From Bdellovibrio bacteriovorus (GTDB lineage: Bacteria; Bdellovibrionota; Bdellovibrionia; Bdellovibrionales; Bdellovibrionaceae): 53,848 bases of DNA. A program made the translations under genes and the position numbers. Positions 43,983-51,866 of this stretch are shown here, piece by piece. The notes under the pieces are model-generated. The model did not search any database, had not been told where the DNA came from, and worked only from the letters and a program-made list of their open reading frames with translations. The stretch is taken from the NCBI RefSeq assembly GCF_001592755.1, contig NZ_LUKF01000008.1, positions 1 to 53,848 on the forward strand, in the 5' to 3' direction. How positions within the stretch are numbered: the stretch's first letter is position 1; each line of letters opens with the position of its first letter.

Positions 43983-45971
43983 ATGGCCTTACAGTTTGGG
44001 TCGAGATACAGAGATGAGTTCAATAAGTTCTCGTCTCTAACTTCAAAAGATGATTTTGAGGCAAGCGTGGTTGATTTCATTCAGTTCACGCAAGGAATTA
44101 TTCAGGATAAACACCACTCTATGCGTGATGAAGTTATCAATTGGAAAGTTCAACTTTTCAATGAAGAACGTCATATGCTTTATCCACATCAGGTTAAGGC
44201 CATTGAGGGATGTCTCCAACAAGTTGTTCTGACGGATAGTACGAAATCTGGGTATTGCTTTATGCCTACCTCTGCGGGAAAAGGACATATTCTAATTACC
44301 CTTGCAGGGCTATCGATTGGTGATTTCAGGTTGTTCAAAAACATAGAAGATTCAATGCCTGGAATTTTGAAGGAGCAACCGTATCTTGTACCAATCGTTA
44401 TCAGCTTAAGCCTACTTTACGCCAAGCTAGTTATTAAAGCTGATATCAAGAGAACTCAAATTCTTGTTCATGACGTTGAAATTTTAAAGCAGCTCCAAGG
44501 TGATGCAAATTCTCTCCTTGGTTTGGAACTGGCGAATAAAATTCAGTTCCATTCCGTACAAGCTCTTGGAAATGAAACTCGACGAGAAAATCTTAAGTAT
44601 GTCATTATTGACGAGTGTCACTGGGGAAATGCCACCCAACAGGAAACTATCCAATCTGACCTAGTGAATCACGTTAAAGAACGAGGAGGAAATGCCTTCG
44701 GATTTACGGCTTCCCCATATGAACATCCAGATGGAAAATTTCAAAAAACCTGGTCAAAGAATAAAATCAATTCAGAGTTTGATTTTAATTACTACCTTGA
44801 TCACAACATTGTCTATCCCGTTACATTACGAGAAGTAAACTTACAAAATGCTCGCCCAGATTTTGCTGATTCAGGTGAAGAGCTGGATTTGACTGAGAAA
44901 TCTCAGGTCATCGAATTTATGGCAAATCATATTATGACAGTATTGCCCGAAAACGAACTCGATGGTCCTGGAATTTGCTACTTCAACCCCGTAATCATTC
45001 CTGACATGGTTGAGCAAATGCTATCTTACGGACCTAAATCAAAAATCCTTAAAGGTCGCATTAAAGTTCTAGCATCAGAAAGTGCTGAATTCGCGGAAAA
45101 ATGTAGAGCTCGATTCGGTTCTGAAATTATAGCCACAGACAAAGATATCGCGGCACTAAAAAAAGGTGAAAAAATATTTTTGATCTCAGCGTTGAAGTTA
45201 ATTGTAGGACTTAATGCTCCCCATCTTCGATATGTATTCATCAGCCCGACAAATTCCAAAATCAAGATCATGCAGGCAATCGGAAGATTGATGAGACCCG
45301 TCGATACCAATAAAGTTCCAAAGAAGCTAGCAACCCTTTTCCTTACATCCTTGACAGGAAAGAAGTTAGATATCGGAGAAGGAGCTCCAGGTAGTGATAA
45401 ACCTGAGCGTGAACCAAGTCCAATTGAGGTTGATCCAGATGCCGATGAGAGTCCAAAGACAAGATACACTACTTCGTCGATGACTCTTTCTGAGGCTTAT
45501 GACTTGCCTCACAAGGTTTTTCACAAATCAGAAGTTGGATTCCGTGATTTTATCAATGAGAGACTTATTACGAATCCAAATGCTGTGGATTTCGTCAACA
45601 CTCATCATATTAATAAGGATGCTCTCGATCAAATGGACGTTCTTAAAGAGCTAAAAGATCTAAATCGTCTTCGTGCTCAGTGTAGAACCCAATACAACGA
45701 ATATATTTTGAAGCGTGATAAATATATCTGCCAAGGTAAAAACGTCATTGGTGAAGCTGGGTGTGATCGAGCGTATGGTGAAGTAAACCTTGAAGTTCAT
45801 CATATGCCACCCTGGGAATTTAAAAACATTGTTCGACAATTTGGTAAAGAAGGTGCTCTCGAATGGCATCGAAAATCAGAGAACATGAAGTATCTTGTTA
45901 CTCTATGCGTGGATTGTCATGATTTGTTCCATACAAATGAAGATAAAAAACGCAAGAAAGAGCGAGCATAA
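43983..45971 (+). CDS. SF2 helicase fused to C-terminal HNH nuclease
   Basis: A 662-residue protein. Helicase motifs are Walker A variant PTSAGKGH (95-102, GKG instead of GKT/S), DECH (210-213), FTASP (241-245) and QAIGRLMRP (431-439). After a low-complexity acidic linker (about 465-495), residues about 575-650 form an HNH nuclease with zinc-type cysteines (CQGKN, AGC, CVDCHDLFH) and EVHHMPPWEF as the catalytic His region. The layout equals a restriction subunit in which an HNH replaces the usual PD-(D/E)XK domain. It is coupled to the methyltransferase gene (2-base gap) and to the next gene (1-base overlap). Confidence 0.88.
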   Translation: MALQFGSRYRDEFNKFSSLTSKDDFEASVVDFIQFTQGIIQDKHHSMRDEVINWKVQLFNEERHMLYPHQVKAIEGCLQQVVLTDSTKSGYCFMPTSAGKGHILITLAGLSIGDFRLFKNIEDSMPGILKEQPYLVPIVISLSLLYAKLVIKADIKRTQILVHDVEILKQLQGDANSLLGLELANKIQFHSVQALGNETRRENLKYVIIDECHWGNATQQETIQSDLVNHVKERGGNAFGFTASPYEHPDGKFQKTWSKNKINSEFDFNYYLDHNIVYPVTLREVNLQNARPDFADSGEELDLTEKSQVIEFMANHIMTVLPENELDGPGICYFNPVIIPDMVEQMLSYGPKSKILKGRIKVLASESAEFAEKCRARFGSEIIATDKDIAALKKGEKIFLISALKLIVGLNAPHLRYVFISPTNSKIKIMQAIGRLMRPVDTNKVPKKLATLFLTSLTGKKLDIGEGAPGSDKPEREPSPIEVDPDADESPKTRYTTSSMTLSEAYDLPHKVFHKSEVGFRDFINERLITNPNAVDFVNTHHINKDALDQMDVLKELKDLNRLRAQCRTQYNEYILKRDKYICQGKNVIGEAGCDRAYGEVNLEVHHMPPWEFKNIVRQFGKEGALEWHRKSENMKYLVTLCVDCHDLFHTNEDKKRKKERA

Positions 45972-46627
45972 TGGATTCTCTTGTGCGTTCAGTTGCTGAG
46001 CTTAAAGAGATGGCTGGCTATAAAGGCAACTTAGCAAAATTCAAAAGCTCAAAGGAATTAGTTCTTTGCTGCAGAAAATTTGGTGTCATTGCAGACATCA
46101 AAGATCCTTCTGATATCTGCAAAAGCTCTTTTGACGACTATTACACTCATCTCTGTGCTCTTGCGAAAAAATATCTGTTTGAACATCGCGATCTGAAGTT
46201 TTGGAGTAAGTTTGCGACAAGTCATGATAATCGCAAGGTTCACAAAATATTTCATGAATTTGGTGTGGCGAGAGGTTCAGGTATTTTTAGCGAAGAACCT
46301 GATGATAAATACGATCCCACAGAATCTAATACAACAAAAATTACTCTCGAAGAGCTATATGATGTGTACCAGATCAAATATAATTTCGATGGAAGTTTTT
46401 TGTCATTTAAAAAACAAATTCAAAAGGCATATGGAAGTTATGCAGAGTTTTGTTTGGCCAAAGGTTTGGATATCAACACAACTAAATGGGAGTCCGACGA
46501 AACTGCTATTCGGGTTGCGAGGAAGCTTGGGTCAGTTGATGCGGTAAAAGAAAAGTGTCCATCTCTGCTGAAATACCTTGAAGATAAGAAGCTCCTTCGT
46601 GAAGCATTTCAGGAGAGCGTGGCATGA
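45971..46627 (+). CDS. Unknown protein of the restriction-like operon, HTH-repeat-like
   Basis: A 218-residue, mostly helical protein. Several segments have a repeated look: SSKELVLCCRKFGVIADI, NRKVHKIFHEFGVARGS, ESDETAIRVARKLGSVDAVK, each a short helix, an R/K-x-FG or LG turn, and another helix. This resembles the small helical repeats found in some homing-endonuclease and restriction-associated DNA-binding regions. That suggests specificity or DNA contact, but I assign no family. The start overlaps the helicase stop by one base, and the end overlaps the next gene by four. Confidence 0.7.
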   Translation: MDSLVRSVAELKEMAGYKGNLAKFKSSKELVLCCRKFGVIADIKDPSDICKSSFDDYYTHLCALAKKYLFEHRDLKFWSKFATSHDNRKVHKIFHEFGVARGSGIFSEEPDDKYDPTESNTTKITLEELYDVYQIKYNFDGSFLSFKKQIQKAYGSYAEFCLAKGLDINTTKWESDETAIRVARKLGSVDAVKEKCPSLLKYLEDKKLLREAFQESVA

Positions 46628-47007
46628 ATGAAATGATCGTTGGAATTTCTTTAGCTTCGAATCTGATTATCATCGGTGTTCTTTGCTTTCTTCTATTAAA
46701 AAGGAAGAGTGACAAGCAGCAAGTCGAAGTTCAATACTTCGAGCACATCGAAGAAGTTGAAGGTGCAATTCGCGATTCAAAAAAAGTAACCATTACTGGA
46801 CAAATCTTTATCGATGGAATCCCAGTTGGTGGTCAGTTTTTTGTTGCAGAAAAATCTTTTAAAAAGTTCGACTACGAAAAACTGAAAGAGTTCAAAAAAG
46901 AAGTTGTTGAGCCATTTGCCAAGACAAGCCTTCAAGTCGCACAAGCGTTGAATGGCCTTCCCGACGCTGCGAAGACCGCAAAGTTTATTAAATCAAAGAT
47001 CGGATGA
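46624..47007 (+). CDS. Small membrane-anchored protein of the restriction-like operon
   Basis: A 127-residue protein with one N-terminal membrane helix (VGISLASNLIIIGVLCFLLL) followed by a basic stretch (KRKSDKQQ), so the C-terminal 95 residues face the cytoplasm. The soluble part has a strand-rich section (KKVTITGQIFIDGIPVGG) and a helical tail. No family is recognised. It is coupled by ATGA overlap to the previous gene. A membrane component is unusual for a plain restriction-modification operon and hints at an effector or sensor role; that is inference. Confidence 0.7.
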   Translation: MNEMIVGISLASNLIIIGVLCFLLLKRKSDKQQVEVQYFEHIEEVEGAIRDSKKVTITGQIFIDGIPVGGQFFVAEKSFKKFDYEKLKEFKKEVVEPFAKTSLQVAQALNGLPDAAKTAKFIKSKIG

Positions 47008-47017
47008 AGTAAAACGC

Positions 47018-47500
47018 ATGGGTACATTAAAAACTCATTTCTGCATTGATCTGTCAGTTAAGAATCCAGAAGTTATGGAATATTCACCTGAAGTAATTCG
47101 TGAGGATTTAGAATATTTCGGCTTTAAAGATCCAATGGAACTGAATGACTACGATCATAAGATCTTTAAAACTGAAAAAGCAGCAGAATCATGGCTGACA
47201 AAATACAAAGGCATCTTGAAAGCTCTAGATAATAACAAAATCTGCTTAACTAAAGATGTTCCTACAATTTTATATAAACGCAGATACATCGTTCAAACTC
47301 TCATGGGCGAAAAACTTCAGACGTATCGTGACAGCGACCGAGTACATAAGATGATGTCAAAGGTAACGATCGGCGGAATGTTCAATTTGAACGATCAGAC
47401 CTTTTTTCTTACAGTCGTTTTAAAGGCGGTCGAAAAAATTGATAAGAAGACATATAAGTATGTATTCGACTTGCCTGGAAAGAAGTCGAAAAAATCGTAG
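47018..47500 (+). CDS. Unknown protein, last gene of the restriction-like operon
   Basis: A 160-residue soluble protein with alternating helices and strands (HFCIDLSVKNPEVMEY, YIVQTLMGEKLQTYRDSD, GGMFNLNDQTFFLTVVLKAV) and a basic end (GKKSKKS). No family is recognised. ATG at 47018 is preferred over an upstream in-frame ATG at 46952, which would lie inside the previous gene. The 10-base gap keeps it within the operon. Confidence 0.65.
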   Translation: MGTLKTHFCIDLSVKNPEVMEYSPEVIREDLEYFGFKDPMELNDYDHKIFKTEKAAESWLTKYKGILKALDNNKICLTKDVPTILYKRRYIVQTLMGEKLQTYRDSDRVHKMMSKVTIGGMFNLNDQTFFLTVVLKAVEKIDKKTYKYVFDLPGKKSKKS

Positions 47501-47623
47501 TCTTACAGAATTTATTCTGACTTCTCGAAAATAAAGATGAATCAATTTACTTTTTTCCAAAAACACCGGACTGATTAAGAAATGAATGGCAAACTCCGAT
47601 AAAAGGCCTGCGAGGTTTTTATC

Positions 47624-48535
47624 ATGGCTAAAGATTCATCAACTCTGCGGGCAATACAAAATACTTCTTCTCCAAAGTACGTCTCTCCGACTTATTTATC
47701 TCTGAAGAATCACTCCACGCTGAACGAGCGATGGTTGCAGGATCGTATCGAAGAAGACCCCAAACTATTAGATCTTCCTGGTGATTTGATTGTCCTACAA
47801 AGAGAACGACCCCAGCCTGAAGCAGGCCGCCTTGATTTTCTTTTAAAAGACCAGGAAACTGGTCGCCGTTACACCTTTGAGCTGCAACTAGGAATTGTCG
47901 ATGAGTCTCATATCATCAGAGCAATCGAGTACTGGGACAACGAGCGTCGAAGATACCCAGAAATTGACCATTGCTGTGTGATTTGCGCGGAGACCATCAA
48001 CACTCGGTTATTAGCCTTTTCAATCGCCAGATCCCATTGATTGCTATTCAAGTGAAGGCAATTGAAGTCAATGGCCTTATTACCCTGTCTTTTACGAAAG
48101 TTCTAGACGAGGTTCCACGCCGGATTGAAGAAGAACTTGAAGAGGTTTCACCTACCGACAGAAAAACCTATGAAGACAAAATTGGAGTTGATCGACTGGC
48201 AGCTTTGGACAAACTCGCCGAAACTATCCAAAACAGTTGGCCCTTTTAAGCTAAGCTGCACTAAGCCCTATATTGGATGCGTTGTAGATGGGCGCGCAGC
48301 CAACTTTATCGTCTTTAAGCCAACCAAAAATGGAGCCTTAAGAATTGATCTCCGGCTACGCCTCACAGATGAGCAAGTCGAGACACTAACGAACGCCGAT
48401 ATTGAAGTGCTCGATTATGCTTCCTATTGGAGAGTACATCCTATTCGTCTTTCAAAAGAACAGGTGCAAAATCCACCTAAGGAGCTTCTGGATATTTTGA
48501 AGGTGTCTTATAACGAGTATTTTGAAATTGCGTAA
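47624..48535 (+). pseudogene. Frameshifted DUF5655-like protein with PD-(D/E)XK-type nuclease fold
   Basis: Three consecutive reading frames together encode one roughly 300-residue protein. The first part ends after IDHCCVICAETINTR and shifts near 48000-48010 to a frame reading VISLFNRQIPLIAIQVKAIE. This shifts back near 48235-48245 to the original frame, reading GPFKLSCTKPYIGCVVDGR to the stop. The N-terminal part (LIVLQRERPQPEAGRLDFLL then YTFELQLG) has the D-x(n)-ExQ pattern of a NucS-like nuclease core, and the end (YWRVHPIRLSKEQV) resembles DUF5655. Two compensating indels, or two sequencing errors, explain it. The nuclease core precedes both shifts. Confidence 0.7.
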
Positions 48536-48573
48536 AGCGCAAGAATCACAGTTAATGCGATATCTTGCGCTTT
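48534..48573. terminator. Stem-loop after the frameshifted nuclease gene
   Basis: A perfect 11-base-pair stem, AAAGCGCAAGA (48534-48544) with TCTTGCGCTTT (48563-48573), and an 18-base loop directly overlaps the stop of the nuclease gene; a T-run at the 3' arm fits termination on the plus strand. Confidence 0.65.
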
Positions 48574-48574
48574 C

Positions 48575-48601
48575 AGAGAGATTGCTATGTGCAATTTCTC
48601 T
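48575..48601. terminator. Stem-loop after the small minus-strand gene
   Basis: AGAGAGATTGC (48575-48585) and GCAATTTCTCT (48591-48601) form an 11-pair stem with one wobble pair and a TATGT loop. It lies 4 bases after the stop of the 78-residue gene and is likely its terminator. Confidence 0.55.
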
Positions 48602-48605
48602 TCTC

Positions 48606-48842
48606 TTAAGATACAAACTTTTTAAAATCATTGAACGCGGTTGTAACTTCAGAATAACCCATTGATTTCAACTTAGAGCAAATTGCGTCGTGAAATTCCT
48701 TAGCGTAGGAATTCGTGTTTCTATAGTCCATTCCACCGATGTGTGCAACTGAGCCAACTTCTTTTACCCAGCCGATTTCCTTCCCGTTATTGTCATAAAA
48801 ATACATCAGCTCACCTACTTTTTTGACGGTCAAATTAATCAT
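48606..48842 (-). CDS. Small protein of unknown function
   Basis: A 78-residue protein starting at an ATG with GGAG nine bases upstream. It begins with a beta-rich segment (NLTVKKVGELMYFYDNNGKE, then GWVKEVGSVAHIGGMDYR) and ends in an amphipathic helix (AICSKLKSMGYSEVTTAFND). No family is recognised. It is a single-gene unit between the frameshifted nuclease gene and the AbiE pair. Confidence 0.6.
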   Translation of the reverse strand: MINLTVKKVGELMYFYDNNGKEIGWVKEVGSVAHIGGMDYRNTNSYAKEFHDAICSKLKSMGYSEVTTAFNDFKKFVS

Positions 48843-48980
48843 GGAAATTTTCTCCTTTTGGAGAGTATCGGAATTCGAACAGTAAACTTTATATTGTTTT
48901 TGTATTAATTTCGCCGACGTCGGTAACAATAAAATATTAGTAACACATTCCTGAGAACAGTATTTTTAATTTTGAGATGT

Positions 48981-50003
48981 TCACTTGTTCAAATTATTAA
49001 ATTCCGCTTCGAACGCAGTAATTTCAGCAACAATCTCACTCCAACTCGGAGGTGATTTGAAAAACATCTCATTCATCTGCTCGTAGTCTTTCTCCATTTC
49101 AGCAAACACCTTTGCATCTGGAATCAACTTGAGTGTGCCCTTTCTTGCAGTGGAATAGCTTGTCCACGCAGCCCGGAAATAAATCGACTTGTGATCTGCG
49201 ACCCTGACCAATAGATCCACGTCTTGAGCCGCTTTAGATTTATATGCAGATCGCAACAAACACACAAAATCATAGTAATGCCGAGATTGGCGAGCCGGAG
49301 GATGCTTTTCATTTGGATAATGCGCATACATGTGCAATATCGTGGCCTTCTCCCAGAATGTTCTTTCGACATCCAATACTTTCAACTGAACTGGCTCTTC
49401 CTGCACGAGATCCGGAAGCGCTTCTTTCAAGTATGAGCTCACGCTCCGAGAACTTACAGGCCAATGCTCAGATCTTGCGCCTACTTCAATTTTTACAATA
49501 GGACGAACATATCCAGACGCTGACGATAGTGAGCGTGGATATGTGAATAATATCGTCTGTGCATCTGGATCATCGGGATCGATTTCCAAACTCCACGGCT
49601 CCCCGCTTGGAATTTTGGATGCTATTTCTTTTCTAAGAGACTCTATCAACGAATCGCCAACAAATTTTCTGCAAGCATCAGAAAGTTCGCCCAAAAGAGC
49701 ATTTCTCTTTTTTGCACCAACAGTTTCTGGGTCTCTTTCTCCTACAAATCCAAGATAGGACTTCTCGATAGAAATATCGATATCTTCTGAAAACCTTTCT
49801 ATAACCTTGAATACCTTAGATAAAGACGTTCCACCTTTGAAAGTCAGATGATCTTTAATATCTGGCAGAGTAAAAAGCTCACGCAAAGTCCAGCAGACCC
49901 AAAAATCTTTTTCAATGATTTGCGGTGACAGACTTTGAATCTCTGCGGCCTTTTCAAAATAAGCCGCTCTTTCAGATTTTTCCAATGACAGTATTGTTTC
50001 CAT
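48981..50003 (-). CDS. abiEii: AbiEii-type nucleotidyltransferase toxin
   Basis: A 340-residue protein of the AbiEii/AbiGii nucleotidyltransferase family: an N-terminal helix, IIEKDFWVCWTLRELF, then the active-site pattern HLTFKGGTSLSKVFKVIERF and SEDIDISI (GGTSL-S and the DxD pair). In the type IV AbiE system the toxin modifies or blocks its target until neutralised, and infected cells stop growing. ATG follows the antitoxin stop with no gap. The length and motif set are intact, so the toxin is likely functional. Confidence 0.9.
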   Translation of the reverse strand: METILSLEKSERAAYFEKAAEIQSLSPQIIEKDFWVCWTLRELFTLPDIKDHLTFKGGTSLSKVFKVIERFSEDIDISIEKSYLGFVGERDPETVGAKKRNALLGELSDACRKFVGDSLIESLRKEIASKIPSGEPWSLEIDPDDPDAQTILFTYPRSLSSASGYVRPIVKIEVGARSEHWPVSSRSVSSYLKEALPDLVQEEPVQLKVLDVERTFWEKATILHMYAHYPNEKHPPARQSRHYYDFVCLLRSAYKSKAAQDVDLLVRVADHKSIYFRAAWTSYSTARKGTLKLIPDAKVFAEMEKDYEQMNEMFFKSPPSWSEIVAEITAFEAEFNNLNK

Positions 50004-50606
50004 TTAAACCCCGGCGATTTCTTTTAAGAAACCACGCATCCATATAGGAGCTGACTTAATATCCTTCATCAGCTCTTTCTTATCGCCCGCAGAAAGTTTG
50101 CGTTTTAATTTCGAGGCAATATCTTTATCAAGATGTTCTTTTCCAAGATAAAGGAGCGCCTGAATCACTAGGCCGCTCATCTTACCAGCTGTCGCCATTG
50201 ATTTATTCGAAGTTCTTTTCAGAATGATTTCCATATTACCGATTTTAATTTTTCGAGGTGAGCCTTGAGTCAGATAAACGATCTTGTTAGGAACTTGCTC
50301 TGAGAGCCCCAAAAGATTCGCAGCATAAGCCCCTGAAGGTTGCACCGTTATCTGATCTCGTTCAGTGAGGGCTTTGATGACTTGTTCTGCTTGGGGCGGC
50401 AAAACTCCGAGCGTTTTATGAATACGAGGATATTCGTAAAGCCCCTGAGCCAAGCGCCTAATCGTGCCTTCCTTAGCGAGTCTTGAGAGACTTTGCCTAA
50501 TGGCATCGTCCCCGCCCAGGTCTAAAAATCTGTCTGGAGTAAAGCACTTACCCCTACCAAGTCCGTATATTCTATTTTTTATACTAGTTTCAACTACTTG
50601 AGACAT
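50004..50606 (-). CDS. abiEi: AbiEi-type antitoxin (DUF6088-like winged-helix protein)
   Basis: A 200-residue protein with an N-terminal winged helix (GRGKCFTPDRFLDLGGDDAI, then LSRLAKEGTIRRLAQGLYEYP) and a C-terminal antitoxin domain (VQPSGAYAANLLGLSEQVP, YLTQGSPRKIKIG). AbiEi-like proteins neutralise the partner toxin and repress the operon by binding inverted repeats in the promoter; such a repeat lies just upstream at 50623-50651. It is the first gene of the pair. Confidence 0.88.
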   Translation of the reverse strand: MSQVVETSIKNRIYGLGRGKCFTPDRFLDLGGDDAIRQSLSRLAKEGTIRRLAQGLYEYPRIHKTLGVLPPQAEQVIKALTERDQITVQPSGAYAANLLGLSEQVPNKIVYLTQGSPRKIKIGNMEIILKRTSNKSMATAGKMSGLVIQALLYLGKEHLDKDIASKLKRKLSAGDKKELMKDIKSAPIWMRGFLKEIAGV

Positions 50607-50622
50607 ATAAAAACCCCACTTA

Positions 50623-50651
50623 TGTCACAAATTTAGCATATTTTTGTGACA
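50623..50651 (-). promoter_or_regulatory. Inverted repeat, probable AbiEi operator
   Basis: A perfect 9-base inverted repeat, TGTCACAAA (50623-50631) and TTTGTGACA (50643-50651), lies 17 bases upstream of the antitoxin start, where its promoter should be. AbiEi is known to bind inverted repeats for autoregulation in the characterised AbiE system. Confidence 0.65.
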
Positions 50652-50703
50652 AAGTAAGGGCCTATTTTTAGTGTTTTTGGGATTGTCTCAAAATGGGAAT
50701 CTC

Positions 50704-50748
50704 AAGGACCTGTTAATCTTGAAGATATCTCAAGATTAACAGGTCCTT
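50704..50748. repeat. Perfect 19-bp inverted repeat with 7-base loop
   Basis: AAGGACCTGTTAATCTTGA (50704-50722) and its exact complement (50730-50748) would form a very stable cruciform or RNA hairpin. A T-run is missing, so it is not a standard terminator. A weaker extension (CTCAAG/CTTGAG outside the arms) hints at a longer decayed palindrome. It lies between the AbiE operator and the next gene. The rest of 50607-51022 holds no gene; a -35-like TTGACA at 50854 has no clear -10 partner. Confidence 0.65.
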
Positions 50749-51022
50749 AGGCTTGAGTCAAAACACTCCCAATATATTGGAGTCATCGAGCGGACTCTAC
50801 ATACCCTTACCTGTCCAACTTGCGCACTTGGCCACACTTAGCTCATGGCGCTCTTGACACAGACTAGTAATTGGCGGCACTTTCAGGATGAAGGCGTGGG
50901 TTGCGCCTGTCGTTCGCGCAAAGACTTATGGTCAAACCGATTCAATTAGTAGCAAGTCAGACTCTAACTTCATGACTCGCTTCTTGCGGACCTAATGGCG
51001 AGTTAACTAAGAGGGAGAGTGT

Positions 51023-51802
51023 ATGACTACCTTGTCTACGCCAATCGAGTTTTTCAAAAAAGAAGCAAAAAAATTATTCCGTCAGGTTCAGGCTAATGAT
51101 GCCGAGGCTTTAGCTCACGTACAGCGAGTACTCAAAGACACGACAGACGTTAGCTTGATGCGTGTTCAACATGTTGTTGCGATCGATTATGGGTTTCCAA
51201 AATGGGAAGACCTCATTCGAGCCAATCCTGTGGAGTTGCATTTAGCCATTACGATGGCAAAAGAACCTCTTTTAAATGATTTCGGCATCGGCATTTACGA
51301 CGGCCACCGACGACTGCCTAAAGAAGAGCGGGACGCAATATTCACAAAAAACCGAAAAGTTTTGCGGGAGAGCGTGAATGCCATCGCGAAAACGATCGTG
51401 TGGCTACAAGCAAGAGTCATCCCTATAAAAACAATCAACACCAACCAAAGTAGTTACAGATATAAGCATCTTGCTGAAAAAGATATCGGGTATATTACAA
51501 ATGGCGTATTCATAGCAGCCGCTATAATTGCCGGTTACCCATACAAGATCAGCGATGGACCAAATGTGATGTTTGGAATGAGCGAAAAATCAATCAAGGA
51601 AACTGAAAAGGTTCATCAATCGAGGTCGCGCGACCCCAATCCTACCGGAACTCCACTAGGAAATTTCTTCCGTGGCCCCGGAATAATTCCAACGCCACCT
51701 CATCTTGCTGCTTTAGCCGATATGTTTGATAGTATGACGATGGAAGAGCAAAGACGATATCTTGATGAAGATGCGCGAGCTATGGGACTATTTAATCGTT
51801 AA
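51023..51802 (+). CDS. Protein of unknown function with N-terminal repeat-like module
   Basis: A 259-residue soluble protein. Residues about 10-70 (FFKKEAKKLFRQVQANDAEA, then VQHVVAIDYGFPKWEDLIRA) match the helical 'QHVIAREYGFxSWxxL' module often found before ankyrin repeats in bacterial proteins. The remainder (IYDGHRRLPKEERDAIF, SYRYKHLAEKDIGYITNGVF, IIAGYPYKISDGPNVMFGMS) is unassigned. A purine-rich Shine-Dalgarno (GAGGGAGAG) precedes the ATG. It is a single-gene unit with its own terminator. Similar modules occur in toxin-like or stress proteins, but no role is claimed. Confidence 0.7.
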   Translation: MTTLSTPIEFFKKEAKKLFRQVQANDAEALAHVQRVLKDTTDVSLMRVQHVVAIDYGFPKWEDLIRANPVELHLAITMAKEPLLNDFGIGIYDGHRRLPKEERDAIFTKNRKVLRESVNAIAKTIVWLQARVIPIKTINTNQSSYRYKHLAEKDIGYITNGVFIAAAIIAGYPYKISDGPNVMFGMSEKSIKETEKVHQSRSRDPNPTGTPLGNFFRGPGIIPTPPHLAALADMFDSMTMEEQRRYLDEDARAMGLFNR

Positions 51803-51804
51803 AC

Positions 51805-51835
51805 TTACTGGGCGGGGCATACTCCGCCCAAGTAA
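51805..51835. terminator. Bidirectional-type stem-loop between convergent genes
   Basis: A GC-rich stem (GGGCGG at 51810-51815 with CCGCCC at 51824-51829), extended by TTACT and AGTAA with a one-base bulge, sits directly after the stop at 51802 and before the stop of the convergent protease gene. Confidence 0.65.
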
Positions 51836-51866
51836 TGCAAAACTTCTCCACAAGATTCCATGTCAG

